64,000 nucleotides of DNA from Pseudomonas floridensis (GTDB taxonomy: Bacteria > Pseudomonadota > Gammaproteobacteria > Pseudomonadales > Pseudomonadaceae). Shown in pieces: positions 22,318 to 30,501 of this stretch. Numbering within the stretch: the stretch's first letter is position 1; each line of letters opens with the position of its first letter. The position numbers were made by a program, and so were the translations under genes. Location of the stretch: positions 1-64,000 of the forward strand of contig NZ_MUIO01000017.1 in assembly GCF_002087235.1 (NCBI RefSeq), written 5' to 3'. The notes below the pieces were generated by a model, which was not told the origin of the DNA, ran no database searches, and saw only the letters and a list, made by a program, of their open reading frames with translations.

Positions 22318-22351
22318 GCCCCGGCAGACGTTGGTTTGTCGGGGCTTTTTT
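22318..22351 (+). terminator. Intrinsic terminator after aer
   Basis: GCCCCGGCA and TGTCGGGGC pair over 9 bases (one G-T wobble) around a 10-base loop and are followed by six T, 20 bases past the aer stop. Confidence 0.85.
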
Positions 22352-22357
22352 ATAGCC

Positions 22358-22525
22358 TTGAATCCGAAAACTTACTGTCACATCACGTTCAGTTATCAGA
22401 TCAGCGACCGTGCGGGCGACATTTCGATTACGGCGCAGCGCGTCGAATCGCCGATGCAGTATCAAATCCAGAAAAGTGTCACTCAACTGAGCACAACCAT
22501 CGGGATCGGTCACGCAAACGCGTGA
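22358..22525 (+). pseudogene. Possible relic of an Ig-like module gene
   Basis: An open frame here reads TYCHITFSYQISDRAGDIS and then ITAQRVESPMQYQ before a stop at 22523. The YQISDRAGDIS segment (22394-22426) resembles YQVFDRAGNPS in the large Ig-like protein starting at 26090: 7 of 11 residues are identical. There is no good start codon or ribosome site, and the frame opens just after the aer terminator. I read it as the decayed C-terminal piece of a further family member. The match is short, so chance is not excluded. Confidence 0.3.
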
Positions 22526-22887
22526 GCGATCCGAATGATAATCTTGAATGAACAGTCCTACACAACAGTAGGAGAAATATGGTTGAAGAGTTTTTAACTC
22601 ATTTTCAGAAACGCCTGTAGTCGATATCCTACATAAAACTTTAAGCCCTGATCCAGCCTGACGGCGCCAAGCACTGTTTCAGCCTTTAAACAGGGGAATA
22701 TCACACTTATATGATTGCGCAAGACGGAAACAAATCGCAACAATAAGGGGACATAACCTACATCAACCGCGACACTCACAGGCAACTTGATCTGAATAAT
22801 GGATTACCTTGTAATGTTAGTCGCACCGGCAAACAGTCGGTGTACAAACAACACAACAACCATGACTTACACTAACAAGGGATCACG
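22526..22887. other. AT-richer non-coding stretch before the Ig-like gene
   Basis: I see no convincing gene here. Composition is visibly lower in GC than in aer. The only recognisable element is the sigma-70-like promoter at 22787-22815 and the ribosome site AAGGGA at 22877-22882 serving the gene at 22888. Confidence 0.5.
22787..22815 (+). promoter_or_regulatory. Sigma-70-type promoter candidate
   Basis: TTGATC (4 of 6 to the -35 consensus) and TGTAAT (5 of 6 to the -10) are separated by exactly 17 bases, about 70 bases before the ATG at 22888. The predicted transcript start is near 22822. Confidence 0.5.
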
Positions 22888-23409
22888 ATGAGTGAAGACG
22901 ATTCGACACCGACTGACGAACATCCGGACGATGAACATGCCAGCCAGGTTGAGGAAGTACCACCCCCTTATCCGAAGGACACGCCTGTTTCTGTAGTCCA
23001 TGCACCGTCGGATATATCCGACACACTCAAGCCGCCCATACTGCCCAATGTCAATCCTGATGCCATCACTCAGGAGCAGGCCTTTGCAGGTATATCCATT
23101 CACATACCGGGCTCGGTCAAACTGTGCGAGGAAGATGTCATCTTCTTTTATTGGGGTAGAAATGTATCCGTCACGACCATCTATCATCGCGTGGGGGCAA
23201 ACAGCATCGTGCGTGTAATGTGTCTTTCCTACAACTTTCTAACTTACCTGCATTACGGCCTGGTCGATCTTTACTACGAGATCTATCGGGACAAGAAGTT
23301 GATTGGTACATCGCCTGCGCTGAAAGTGACGGTCAATCACGCCGTCCCGGTGACGCTAAAGCAGCGGCAACGCAAACGCTGGATCAGTCGCCGATACCCT
23401 GACAACTGA
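22888..23409 (+). CDS. Hypothetical single-module Ig-like protein
   Basis: A 173-residue protein with no named family that I recognise. Residues 1-50 are acidic and Pro/Ser-rich (SEDDSTPTDEHPDDEHASQV) and probably disordered. The rest is a beta-rich module: AGISIHIPGSVKLCEEDVIF, FYWGRNVSV, then GLVDLYYEIYRDKKLIGTSP. This parallels module 3 of the protein at 26090 (VLVDIPHYSGAAALDHIQLF, then VRVHYEVSRREELVGTS). No signal peptide or membrane segment is visible. AAGGGA lies five bases before the ATG, and a promoter candidate and a strong terminator bracket it, so it is a functional single-gene unit. A small stand-alone relative of the two large paralogues is the best description. Confidence 0.7.
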   Translation: MSEDDSTPTDEHPDDEHASQVEEVPPPYPKDTPVSVVHAPSDISDTLKPPILPNVNPDAITQEQAFAGISIHIPGSVKLCEEDVIFFYWGRNVSVTTIYHRVGANSIVRVMCLSYNFLTYLHYGLVDLYYEIYRDKKLIGTSPALKVTVNHAVPVTLKQRQRKRWISRRYPDN

Positions 23410-23415
23410 TTGAAA

Positions 23416-23445
23416 AAGCCCCCGGTGAAGGGTCACCGGGGGCTT
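23416..23445. terminator. Terminator between convergent genes
   Basis: AAGCCCCCGGTGA, AGGG, TCACCGGGGGCTT: a perfect 13-base stem six bases after the stop of the small Ig-like gene. On the minus strand the arm ends in TTTTTC, serving the convergent autotransporter gene as well. Confidence 0.85.
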
Positions 23446-23477
23446 CGAGGTGGATATAACCGAGTGTGCCTGACGCG

Positions 23478-25769
23478 TCAGAACGTCAGACGCAACCCGA
23501 CATTGGCCCCCCAAGGTTGCTCGATATGCTTGCCTTTCATGTAATCGAAGTCCGCATGCATCTGCACACGCTCGGACAGCGACACCGAAACACCCGCCCC
23601 CAGCTCCGCGCGCGAGCCGAACAGGCTGTTGTCGAACTTCGCGTCATTGACGCTCACCTCATTGCTGCGCGAGAACTCCTGTGCCAACGCGACACGTACG
23701 TAAGGCTGCACAACACCGCCGTCCTTGAGCGCAATGCTGCGTCCGACCGAAGTACCGACCTTGCCCAGCAACGAGTGGGTACGTTCGTTCTTCGCTTCCA
23801 GCCCGTTGTCCATGCGGTAGTCCTGGCCTTGAACCACGACGCTGGACAGTTGCGCGAAAGGTTCGAGGAAGTAGTCATCCGCCAGTTTGACGTGACGACC
23901 GAACTCCACCCAACCGCCTATACCGGTATTGTCGTAGCGACCCTTGGCCTTGCTAGCATCGCTCATCGCCACTTTCGCCTTGTTGCGGAAGCGGTTGAGT
24001 TTGAGCACAGCGTCCAGATAATAACCATCGTCCGACAGCCAGGTGCCATACGCACCCGCGTAGTAGCTGTCGATCCTGCCCGAGGTGCCACCACTCAAGT
24101 CCAGGTCGGATTTACTGTAGCCACCGAGCACACCGAACAGCAACTGACCGCTGCTGACTTCTACCGGCGCGTCCGCGCCAAGCGACAGGCCACTCAGGTT
24201 CTGACGGTAGTCCACGCCATCGCCCGTTGTTGCGTTCAGACGATTGCCGTAGGCGCGCATCCAGCCGCCGCCCTGGCCGGTACCCCGGATTTCACCCATG
24301 CGTGTGCGCAACGTCGACAGCTCACTCATCCACACGGAGGGTGCAGCGTTGAACAATGCCAGCGCACTCTGCGTGGATGGGCTGATGATCTTGTCCTCAC
24401 CGGTGATGAACCAGTCGTTGCCGTCCTGTTTGAGTTGATAGGAAAACGCCCCCAGGTCCACACGACCGCCGAGCAGATTGAACTGTGCATCGCCACCTTC
24501 GGTGTGCACGACCTTGAGCGGGGCCATATCAGCAGAGACCACCTCGACTCCGGTGTTGCGCACATGCAGCCCGAACTCGCCGCTGGCCTGGCCATTGACA
24601 TCAATCAGATCGCCGACGCCGTTGTCCAGATCTACGCGCATACCGAAACTGCCCTGCCCCGACAACTCATTCAATGCCAGTCGATGAAAACCGTTTTCGG
24701 CAAAGCTGACACGCCCTCCGTCCATCGACAGCGAGCGGACCGCGTTATCCCCGACCATCTGCCAGTGCCCACCGGATGTGACGGCCAGGGCAGTGCTGTT
24801 CACGATATCGCCGGTCAGAGTGGCGTTGTTTCGCAGGGTGACGTTGAAAGTGCCGGTGTCATCAGAAACCAAATTTCCTTCAAGGGAACTGTGATCGACT
24901 TTGAAATCAGCATTACCGCTTTCGGCGACCTCCAGTATATTACCGTTGCCCGCAAGCAACTCAGCATTGTTCTGTATGGTAATGTCTGCTTGAGTATCGA
25001 GCATTCTACTACGATCCACTCTGATGGCTGCACCCGCCACACCTTCAATGATCGAGTTATCCACAATTAAAACAGACGTTTTATCAAATAATCTGTCCGA
25101 AGCCGGGTCGACAATGCTAATACCAATTTTATCGCCTGCAACGTGACTGTTTTCAGCAATGAGAATTTCCGTACCAGCCGCGAGCACCCCGACTCCCTCT
25201 GTCCATGCAAGGTCCCCCACTGCGTACCCGTGCACTTGAGTATTTCTGACTTCCACAGTACTGAAGACCCCGGCTCCAATTCCGGTCCCTTGCCCGGTTA
25301 CGCTACTGGCGCGAATGTCCAATGCCGAACTGGATTGTGGCGTCCCATGACTGCCGACGGAAATACCCATACCGGAACGCTTTGCTATCTGAGCGTTATT
25401 AATATGTGCAACACTGTCAGTCAGCGTGATCCCATCCTCTACAAACCCGCTCTGTATAACCAGCATTGAGGCGTCAACCGCGATGCCTTTGACACGCCCA
25501 TAATCAATGATATTGAGTTGTCCTCCCTTGCTTACAGAATAGTAGTCAGGAGGCGTAGTCGAATCGACCGTTACCGTTTCTCCAGACACGCCAATTGACA
25601 TCACGGTCTGCCCGTCGGGCAAATGCAAGGGTGTTTTCGAATATTTAAGGGACTCCTGCCCTTGCGTATCCGCTGAAGCTTCGTTCGCCAACGAAGCACC
25701 GACCAGAACGATTGCGCAATGCAGAACCGAACCTCTTTTTTTCTTATCACTCACTGCCGAATAATTCAC
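23478..25769 (-). CDS. Autotransporter (type Va) with pertactin-like passenger
   Basis: A 763-residue secreted surface protein. A signal peptide covers about the first 35 residues (basic DKKKRG, hydrophobic LHCAIVLVGASLANEASA). The passenger (about 36-480) is a predicted right-handed beta-helix with repeated Asn/Val/Ile strands and a pertactin-like end (VDLGAFSYQLKQDGNDWFIT). The C-terminal 12-strand barrel (about 500-763) begins GGGWMRAYGNRLNA and ends NVGLRLTF, the outer-membrane assembly signal. GTG 25769 is the likely start: GAGGAG (25776-25781) is six bases from it but abuts the ATG at 25775. No catalytic triad was seen, so adhesin or autoaggregation is more likely than protease. The passenger half is more AT-rich than the barrel half. 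Confidence 0.87.
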   Translation of the reverse strand: MNYSAVSDKKKRGSVLHCAIVLVGASLANEASADTQGQESLKYSKTPLHLPDGQTVMSIGVSGETVTVDSTTPPDYYSVSKGGQLNIIDYGRVKGIAVDASMLVIQSGFVEDGITLTDSVAHINNAQIAKRSGMGISVGSHGTPQSSSALDIRASSVTGQGTGIGAGVFSTVEVRNTQVHGYAVGDLAWTEGVGVLAAGTEILIAENSHVAGDKIGISIVDPASDRLFDKTSVLIVDNSIIEGVAGAAIRVDRSRMLDTQADITIQNNAELLAGNGNILEVAESGNADFKVDHSSLEGNLVSDDTGTFNVTLRNNATLTGDIVNSTALAVTSGGHWQMVGDNAVRSLSMDGGRVSFAENGFHRLALNELSGQGSFGMRVDLDNGVGDLIDVNGQASGEFGLHVRNTGVEVVSADMAPLKVVHTEGGDAQFNLLGGRVDLGAFSYQLKQDGNDWFITGEDKIISPSTQSALALFNAAPSVWMSELSTLRTRMGEIRGTGQGGGWMRAYGNRLNATTGDGVDYRQNLSGLSLGADAPVEVSSGQLLFGVLGGYSKSDLDLSGGTSGRIDSYYAGAYGTWLSDDGYYLDAVLKLNRFRNKAKVAMSDASKAKGRYDNTGIGGWVEFGRHVKLADDYFLEPFAQLSSVVVQGQDYRMDNGLEAKNERTHSLLGKVGTSVGRSIALKDGGVVQPYVRVALAQEFSRSNEVSVNDAKFDNSLFGSRAELGAGVSVSLSERVQMHADFDYMKGKHIEQPWGANVGLRLTF

Positions 25770-25775
25770 CGCCAT

Positions 25776-26089
25776 CTCCTCAGTTATTGAAGCTGAGAAT
25801 TTAATGCAGCGAGATATTCATTACAGGCGCGAGCATCCTAAACATATGTAGGAAACTTCCGAAACTGACTCAAATAAATTCCTACATACGAGAACCCCCT
25901 CCACTTATGCACACCTTTGGCACCCGCTAAAAAAACCAAAAACACCTATTGACAGAAAATCAAAAACCCTATTACTTCGACTCATAGCTGAAACAGCCTG
26001 CAATCTAAAAGTTAAAAACGGGCCAACCCAGTAACTATTTCCTGGAAATATCCAAGAAAACTCTCATTGTCTATAAAGAGAATCATCTT
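25776..26089. other. AT-rich divergent intergenic region
   Basis: The 314 bases between the divergent autotransporter and Ig-like genes hold no gene that I can see. One 60-base line (25921-25980) counts 21 G or C. A weak promoter candidate toward 26090 is TTGACA (25949-25954) and TATTAC (25970-25975), with a short 15-base spacer. Such an AT-rich divergent region is a plausible site for H-NS/MvaT-type silencing; that is inference. Confidence 0.4.
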
Positions 26090-27970
26090 ATGAAAAGCAT
26101 TTTTAACAACAGTCTACTTGCACCTGCCCACGTCCCGAAAAAACCTTGCAGCCGCGAGCCTCTGGAACTACTGGCTCCTGACATTGAAGTTGCCTTCCAC
26201 GACGCAGACACGCCGGGGCTTATTCCTATTAGCGCACTGAACGCGCCATTGACGATGACGTTCAAGGTATGGCCGGGCGCAATCAAGGGCTATGGTTACC
26301 AACTCTGTTTCAACGGTAAAAACAGTGGTCCGATTGGGATCATTCTGGACTCGCATACACCAGGTGACATCCTGACGCTCGACATACCGACGGAGCTGCT
26401 GACTGAGGGTTTTCACAATGTTCAATACATGGTTGTCAACCCGACCAATCAGGTCGAAGAATATTCGACTGTCTTCAGAATCCAAATCGACAAGACGCCT
26501 CCAGGCGCACCTGAGCTAGCGGCCATTCAGTTCCCGGCCGAAGTCCAGAATGGACTCACGGCTGCAGAGCTGGAGAACCTGGGCGGAAAGCTCGACGTGC
26601 AGATTGCTGGCTATACCATTATGAGAAAGCACGATCTTATCCAGACATGGTGGGGGGGTGTCAAAGGCCCGACAGCCATCGTGAATGAAGATGATATGGG
26701 CTTGAATAAAGTGGTCGTTACATTCACACGGGACTTTCTGGCCAGCGTGGGAGAAGGTGAACACCTCGTCTGTTATCAAGTCTTCGACAGGGCCGGAAAT
26801 CCTTCGATGTTTTCCAATGCCGTGCCGCTAACATTGAGGTTGCAGGAAATCCCTCTGGACTACCCAGCGCCTGTAATCGACTCAACCGTTGGGGATCTGA
26901 TCGATTACGTAGAAGCGCAAACAGGAGTGTTGGTTGATATACCTCATTACTCGGGCGCCGCAGCGCTTGACCACATCCAGCTCTTCTGGGGGGATAACAA
27001 CCCACTGCTTCCGGTGATCTTGCCCGACGGTGACGAGAACGAAGACATTGTAATGACCTTGCGAGTACCTTTCGAGGTAATCGCACTGCAGCCGGAAGGC
27101 AAGGTGCGTGTTCATTATGAAGTGTCTCGCCGGGAGGAACTCGTTGGTACATCACTGAGTACTGAGATTGATGTATTTGCCAACCTACCCTTCCTACAAC
27201 CTCTGGAGAGCCTGATCGTTCAGGGCACCAGCGTAGAAAACCCCAACAAAATCGATAATTTTATCGATGAGGATGACTATGAACTGAGTGGGCGAGGCAT
27301 CGTGACCTGGAACGATGGGCTGGCAATCGGTGATGACTTGAATCTCCATTGGGGTGATCAGACCAAGCCGCAGTGGTATCAGATCAGGTCGAGTGACCTC
27401 ACTCAATCCAAAGACCTCATTTTGCCCATCGACGGCGATATTATCAGGACACAAGGCACAGGCGCGGCCATTCCTGTGTACTTTACCGTAACCCGTTCAG
27501 GCAATCCGAACCCGGTCGTTGCCCCGATGCAACATGTTGTTGTCAGGTCTAAAGAAGAACAGCCAGGAGGTCCGGACGGTCTGAACGGCCCGACGTTCAA
27601 TCTGACGTCCAATGGTGTTCTGGGCCCAAACGAGAACCCCGACGGTGCGTGGGTCACTATTGCGCCTTATATCAACATCGCTGAAGGTCAACGAATCAAT
27701 TTCACCTTCAAGGGCTTTGATGTATCCAACAACCCTATTGAAGCGGCCACCTACACCGCGACTCGGAAGCTGGATGAAGTAGAGGGTGTTGAAGGCTATG
27801 CCTTTAAAGTTCCGTATATCAATACCCGGCTGATTTGTACCGGCTTTGCCGAGGCCAGCTACACCGTAAATCCTGTGGAGGACAGTAATCAGAGCCCGGC
27901 CAACTCCGTCATTACCCGAGTGGTTGTCAATATGCTCAGCCCCTCCGAGATCACGTGCCTGACCCGCTAA
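26090..27970 (+). CDS. Large Ig-like multi-module protein, first of tandem pair
   Basis: A 626-residue protein of unknown function built of about five beta-sandwich modules of about 100 residues. Module 1 (about 45-140) has LNAPLTMTFKVWPGAIKGYG and ends RIQIDKTPPGAPEL. Module 2 (about 143-253) has NGLTAAELENLGGKL, EDDMGLNKVVVTF and YQVFDRAGNPS. Modules 3 to 5 each carry a core HxxLFWG or LHWGD followed by YxVSR or FTVTRSG. Modules 1 and 2 align closely with the next gene. No signal peptide, anchor, barrel or membrane segment is visible, although the fold is typical of extracellular proteins. AAAGAGAA precedes the ATG. It is divergent from an autotransporter and shares its direction with its paralogue 48 bases downstream. 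Confidence 0.75.
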   Translation: MKSIFNNSLLAPAHVPKKPCSREPLELLAPDIEVAFHDADTPGLIPISALNAPLTMTFKVWPGAIKGYGYQLCFNGKNSGPIGIILDSHTPGDILTLDIPTELLTEGFHNVQYMVVNPTNQVEEYSTVFRIQIDKTPPGAPELAAIQFPAEVQNGLTAAELENLGGKLDVQIAGYTIMRKHDLIQTWWGGVKGPTAIVNEDDMGLNKVVVTFTRDFLASVGEGEHLVCYQVFDRAGNPSMFSNAVPLTLRLQEIPLDYPAPVIDSTVGDLIDYVEAQTGVLVDIPHYSGAAALDHIQLFWGDNNPLLPVILPDGDENEDIVMTLRVPFEVIALQPEGKVRVHYEVSRREELVGTSLSTEIDVFANLPFLQPLESLIVQGTSVENPNKIDNFIDEDDYELSGRGIVTWNDGLAIGDDLNLHWGDQTKPQWYQIRSSDLTQSKDLILPIDGDIIRTQGTGAAIPVYFTVTRSGNPNPVVAPMQHVVVRSKEEQPGGPDGLNGPTFNLTSNGVLGPNENPDGAWVTIAPYINIAEGQRINFTFKGFDVSNNPIEAATYTATRKLDEVEGVEGYAFKVPYINTRLICTGFAEASYTVNPVEDSNQSPANSVITRVVVNMLSPSEITCLTR

Positions 27971-28018
27971 TTAACGCGGGCTGATGGCCCGTAACCTCAT
28001 ATGTAAAAGGAATTCTAT

Positions 28019-29926
28019 ATGTCCCAGTCCATGGTTGCACAGGCGGACACCTCATCTTTGCCAGCACCGACCGTTCCCGCCGCGCTGGATAATGGTGTGG
28101 TTCCCATTATCCATTTGAATGCGCCACTCACTGTGGAACTACGTGTCTGGCCAGGCGCGCTTCCAGGCTATACCTATCAACTCTATTTCAACAACACGCT
28201 GGTTGGACCTAAAAAAGCAATTCTCGATAGCGATCAAATCGATGACCTCCTCAATCTCGAAATCCCTTTGGCGCTTCTGGTTCCGGGAACTCATCGTGTC
28301 GCTTACGAAATTGAAAACTCTTTCAACATGGTGACTGAGCTGTCAGACGAGATTCACATCGTTATAGACCGCACGCCTCCCGGCAGTCCGATTCTTGCCC
28401 CGATCCTCTTCCCGGGACTTGTTCAGGACGGATTGACGTCGGATGAGCTGGAGGGCCTGGGGAACGTGCTTTCAGGGACGATCGCCAGTTATAAAGGCAT
28501 GGAGGAAGGCGATGTCATTCGTACTTACTGGAATAAGGTTGCCGGCCCAATGGCCGTAGTCAGCAAGGATGACATGGGCTTGAAAAGGGTCATGGTCGAT
28601 TTTGTCAGACCTTTTCTGGAAGTCATTGGCGATGTCGATGCGCCAGTTCATTACACCGTCACTGACCTCGCGGGTAACGTGTCCATGGACTCGGAGCCCT
28701 TGACAGTCAGGCTGCAGCTCGCCGTGACTGCGCCTTTACCCACCCCCTCGGTAAAACAGGCAAACGGCGACACCCTTGACCCGATCGACGCCCCTGCCGG
28801 CGCAACGGTTGTCATCGATGCCAGCGCTAACTTCAAGGCAGGTGATCGGGTCACGGTGCAGTGGAAAGGCCCCAAAGGCAGTGACACCAAGGAAAAGACC
28901 CTCATCGACAGTGAGGCGGGCAAGGAACTGGAAACCGTGTTTGCGTCCGCCCTGGTGACCGCCAACGCCGGGGAGGTGGTCGATGTTTTCTACACGGTCA
29001 ATCGTGCCAGCGGCCTGGTGCAGACATCCGGAACATTGGCCTTGAAGATCATCGCCGGTCTGGACGAACTTCCCGCTCCGCGGATGGACAACGTGGGTGA
29101 AGATGGCGTGGTGATTGTGTCGCAGATTCCCGACTCGGGTGCCACGGTGCGCGCCAGCTACCCGGGGATGAATGGCGAGGACAGCGTGGTGCTCAATTGG
29201 CGCGGTGCTACCGGCCATGACACTGCCGCACAGTCGGCAACCGGCAGCGAACTGCTGTTCACTGTGCCCAAGGCCTTGATCATTGAAAACCAGGGCGGCT
29301 CTGCCTCCGTGACGTACACCGTGACACGCGGCGGCGTCGCCAAATCGTCCGCACCTCTGTGGCTCACCGTGCAGCAGGCGCTGGTGTTCGACACCTCGTC
29401 CGTGACCCTGGCTGGCAAAATCTACCTGATTCCGGGTGTGCCGGACCTGTTGCCCACGCTCCCGGCCGGCACCAGCGTCAAACGCCAGGCCACGGGTGGT
29501 CAGGCGCCCTACCGCTATGCATCGAGCAACCCGCTGGTGGCGAAGGTGGACGGCAACGGCATGACCACGGTTCGCGGCAACGGCACGGCGACCATCTCGG
29601 TCACCGACGCGTCGGGGTCCAGCAAAAGCTATCAGGTGGTGGTGAGTAGCGTCATTCACTGCATCGGCCTGGGCAGCGGCAGCCTGTCGCAGATGAGCAG
29701 TGCGGCCTCGGCCAACGCTGCGCGGATTCCATCGATCCACGAATTGAAGGAAATCCATGCAACCTATGGCAGCCGCTGGCCCATGGGCAACGGCAACTAC
29801 TGGTCCTCGACGGTTGCGTCGCAAAACATGCTGGGCTGGAAATGGTACTTCGTGAAAAATCTGGTCACAGGCGCAGACTTCAAATTGCTGCACCACAATG
29901 CCAGTCTTGGCGTCGCCATTCGCTGA
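28019..29926 (+). CDS. Large Ig-like multi-module protein with Big_2 and YWSS C-terminal domains
   Basis: A 635-residue paralogue of the preceding protein. Modules 1-2 (about 38-240) match it (LNAPLTVELRVWPGALPGYT, VIDRTPPGSP, DGLTSDELEGLGNVL, KDDMGLKRVMVDF, TVTDLAGNVS). Two further modules contain VTVQWKGPKGSDT and VVLNWRGATGHDT, each ending YTVNRASG or YTVTRGGV. Then comes a bacterial Ig-like group 2 (Big_2) domain (about 460-545; YRYASSNPLVAKVDGNGMTT), as in intimins and invasins. The last 90 residues (RIPSIHELKEIHATYG, NGNYWSSTVAS, GWKWYFVKNLVTG) resemble the lectin-like tip of invasin-type adhesins. No signal peptide is seen. AAAAGG is 8 bases from the ATG. It is probably co-transcribed with the upstream paralogue and closed by a strong terminator. 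An adhesin-like role is inferred. Confidence 0.75.
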   Translation: MSQSMVAQADTSSLPAPTVPAALDNGVVPIIHLNAPLTVELRVWPGALPGYTYQLYFNNTLVGPKKAILDSDQIDDLLNLEIPLALLVPGTHRVAYEIENSFNMVTELSDEIHIVIDRTPPGSPILAPILFPGLVQDGLTSDELEGLGNVLSGTIASYKGMEEGDVIRTYWNKVAGPMAVVSKDDMGLKRVMVDFVRPFLEVIGDVDAPVHYTVTDLAGNVSMDSEPLTVRLQLAVTAPLPTPSVKQANGDTLDPIDAPAGATVVIDASANFKAGDRVTVQWKGPKGSDTKEKTLIDSEAGKELETVFASALVTANAGEVVDVFYTVNRASGLVQTSGTLALKIIAGLDELPAPRMDNVGEDGVVIVSQIPDSGATVRASYPGMNGEDSVVLNWRGATGHDTAAQSATGSELLFTVPKALIIENQGGSASVTYTVTRGGVAKSSAPLWLTVQQALVFDTSSVTLAGKIYLIPGVPDLLPTLPAGTSVKRQATGGQAPYRYASSNPLVAKVDGNGMTTVRGNGTATISVTDASGSSKSYQVVVSSVIHCIGLGSGSLSQMSSAASANAARIPSIHELKEIHATYGSRWPMGNGNYWSSTVASQNMLGWKWYFVKNLVTGADFKLLHHNASLGVAIR

Positions 29927-29956
29927 TCCAGCGCTGAAGCACAAGCCGAGATAACC

Positions 29957-29991
29957 GAGGGCGTTGCGTGAAAAACGCAACGCCCTCTTTT
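29957..29991 (+). terminator. Intrinsic terminator after the Ig-like pair
   Basis: GAGGGCGTTGCGT, GAAAA, ACGCAACGCCCTC then TTTT: a perfect 13-base stem and T-run, 30 bases after the stop. It isolates the Ig-like pair from the gene at 30042. Confidence 0.9.
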
Positions 29992-30041
29992 CATGTATGC
30001 ACGCCCCGGCATACAGCCACTCCTGCTTCAAGAGCCCGACC

Positions 30042-30500
30042 ATGCGCCACACTGTAACGCCTGCCAGACGCTTCGTTCGCCCACCCTCCTGCGAAGGCAG
30101 CTTCGAAGCACGTGTCAATCAGAAGCCCTTCATCCTGTCTTCGTTGCTGGGACGACTGACCCAGCGTCCGGAGTTGACCCACACCCCCAATCACTGGATA
30201 TGGAAAGTGATCGCCGATGGCAAGGTCGGCAACAAGCGCACCAGCATCGGCCTGTTTTTCGATCACGACCTGCGGCCCGGCACCCACAACCTGATCGGCC
30301 ATGACCGGATCAAGGTGATCTACAACGAGACGCCACACTGGCAAAGCGTGATTTATCATTCGGGGCATTTTCAGACCGGGGTGCTGACGCTGATCGAGTC
30401 CAACCCCCGCACCCTGCGCCTGCGAGGGCATTTCAGCTTCACCCTCTCGGCCGTTGCCTTCGAAGTCACTGACGGCACATTCGACGTGCACTGCAAATAG
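30042..30500 (+). CDS. Unrecognised 152-residue protein
   Basis: I do not recognise this protein. It is soluble and probably beta-rich: FEARVNQKPFILSSLLGRL, NHWIWKVIADGKVGNKRTSI, GLFFDHDLRPGTHNLIGHD, a repeat-like YNETPHWQSVIYHSGHFQTG, and a closing FTLSAVAFEVTDGTFDVHC. There is no signal peptide or membrane segment. The ATG at 30042 has only a weak AGAG seven bases upstream. Longer starts run into the terminator at 29957-29991 and are unlikely. It ends one base before the stop of the convergent hydrolase gene. Coding is supported by continuous GC-rich codon use. Confidence 0.6.
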   Translation: MRHTVTPARRFVRPPSCEGSFEARVNQKPFILSSLLGRLTQRPELTHTPNHWIWKVIADGKVGNKRTSIGLFFDHDLRPGTHNLIGHDRIKVIYNETPHWQSVIYHSGHFQTGVLTLIESNPRTLRLRGHFSFTLSAVAFEVTDGTFDVHCK

Positions 30501-30501
30501 A

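Noticed and set aside
23466..25070. 534-codon open frame opposite the autotransporter
   Set aside because: The minus-strand frame has a signal peptide and a complete barrel; the opposite frame is its shadow.
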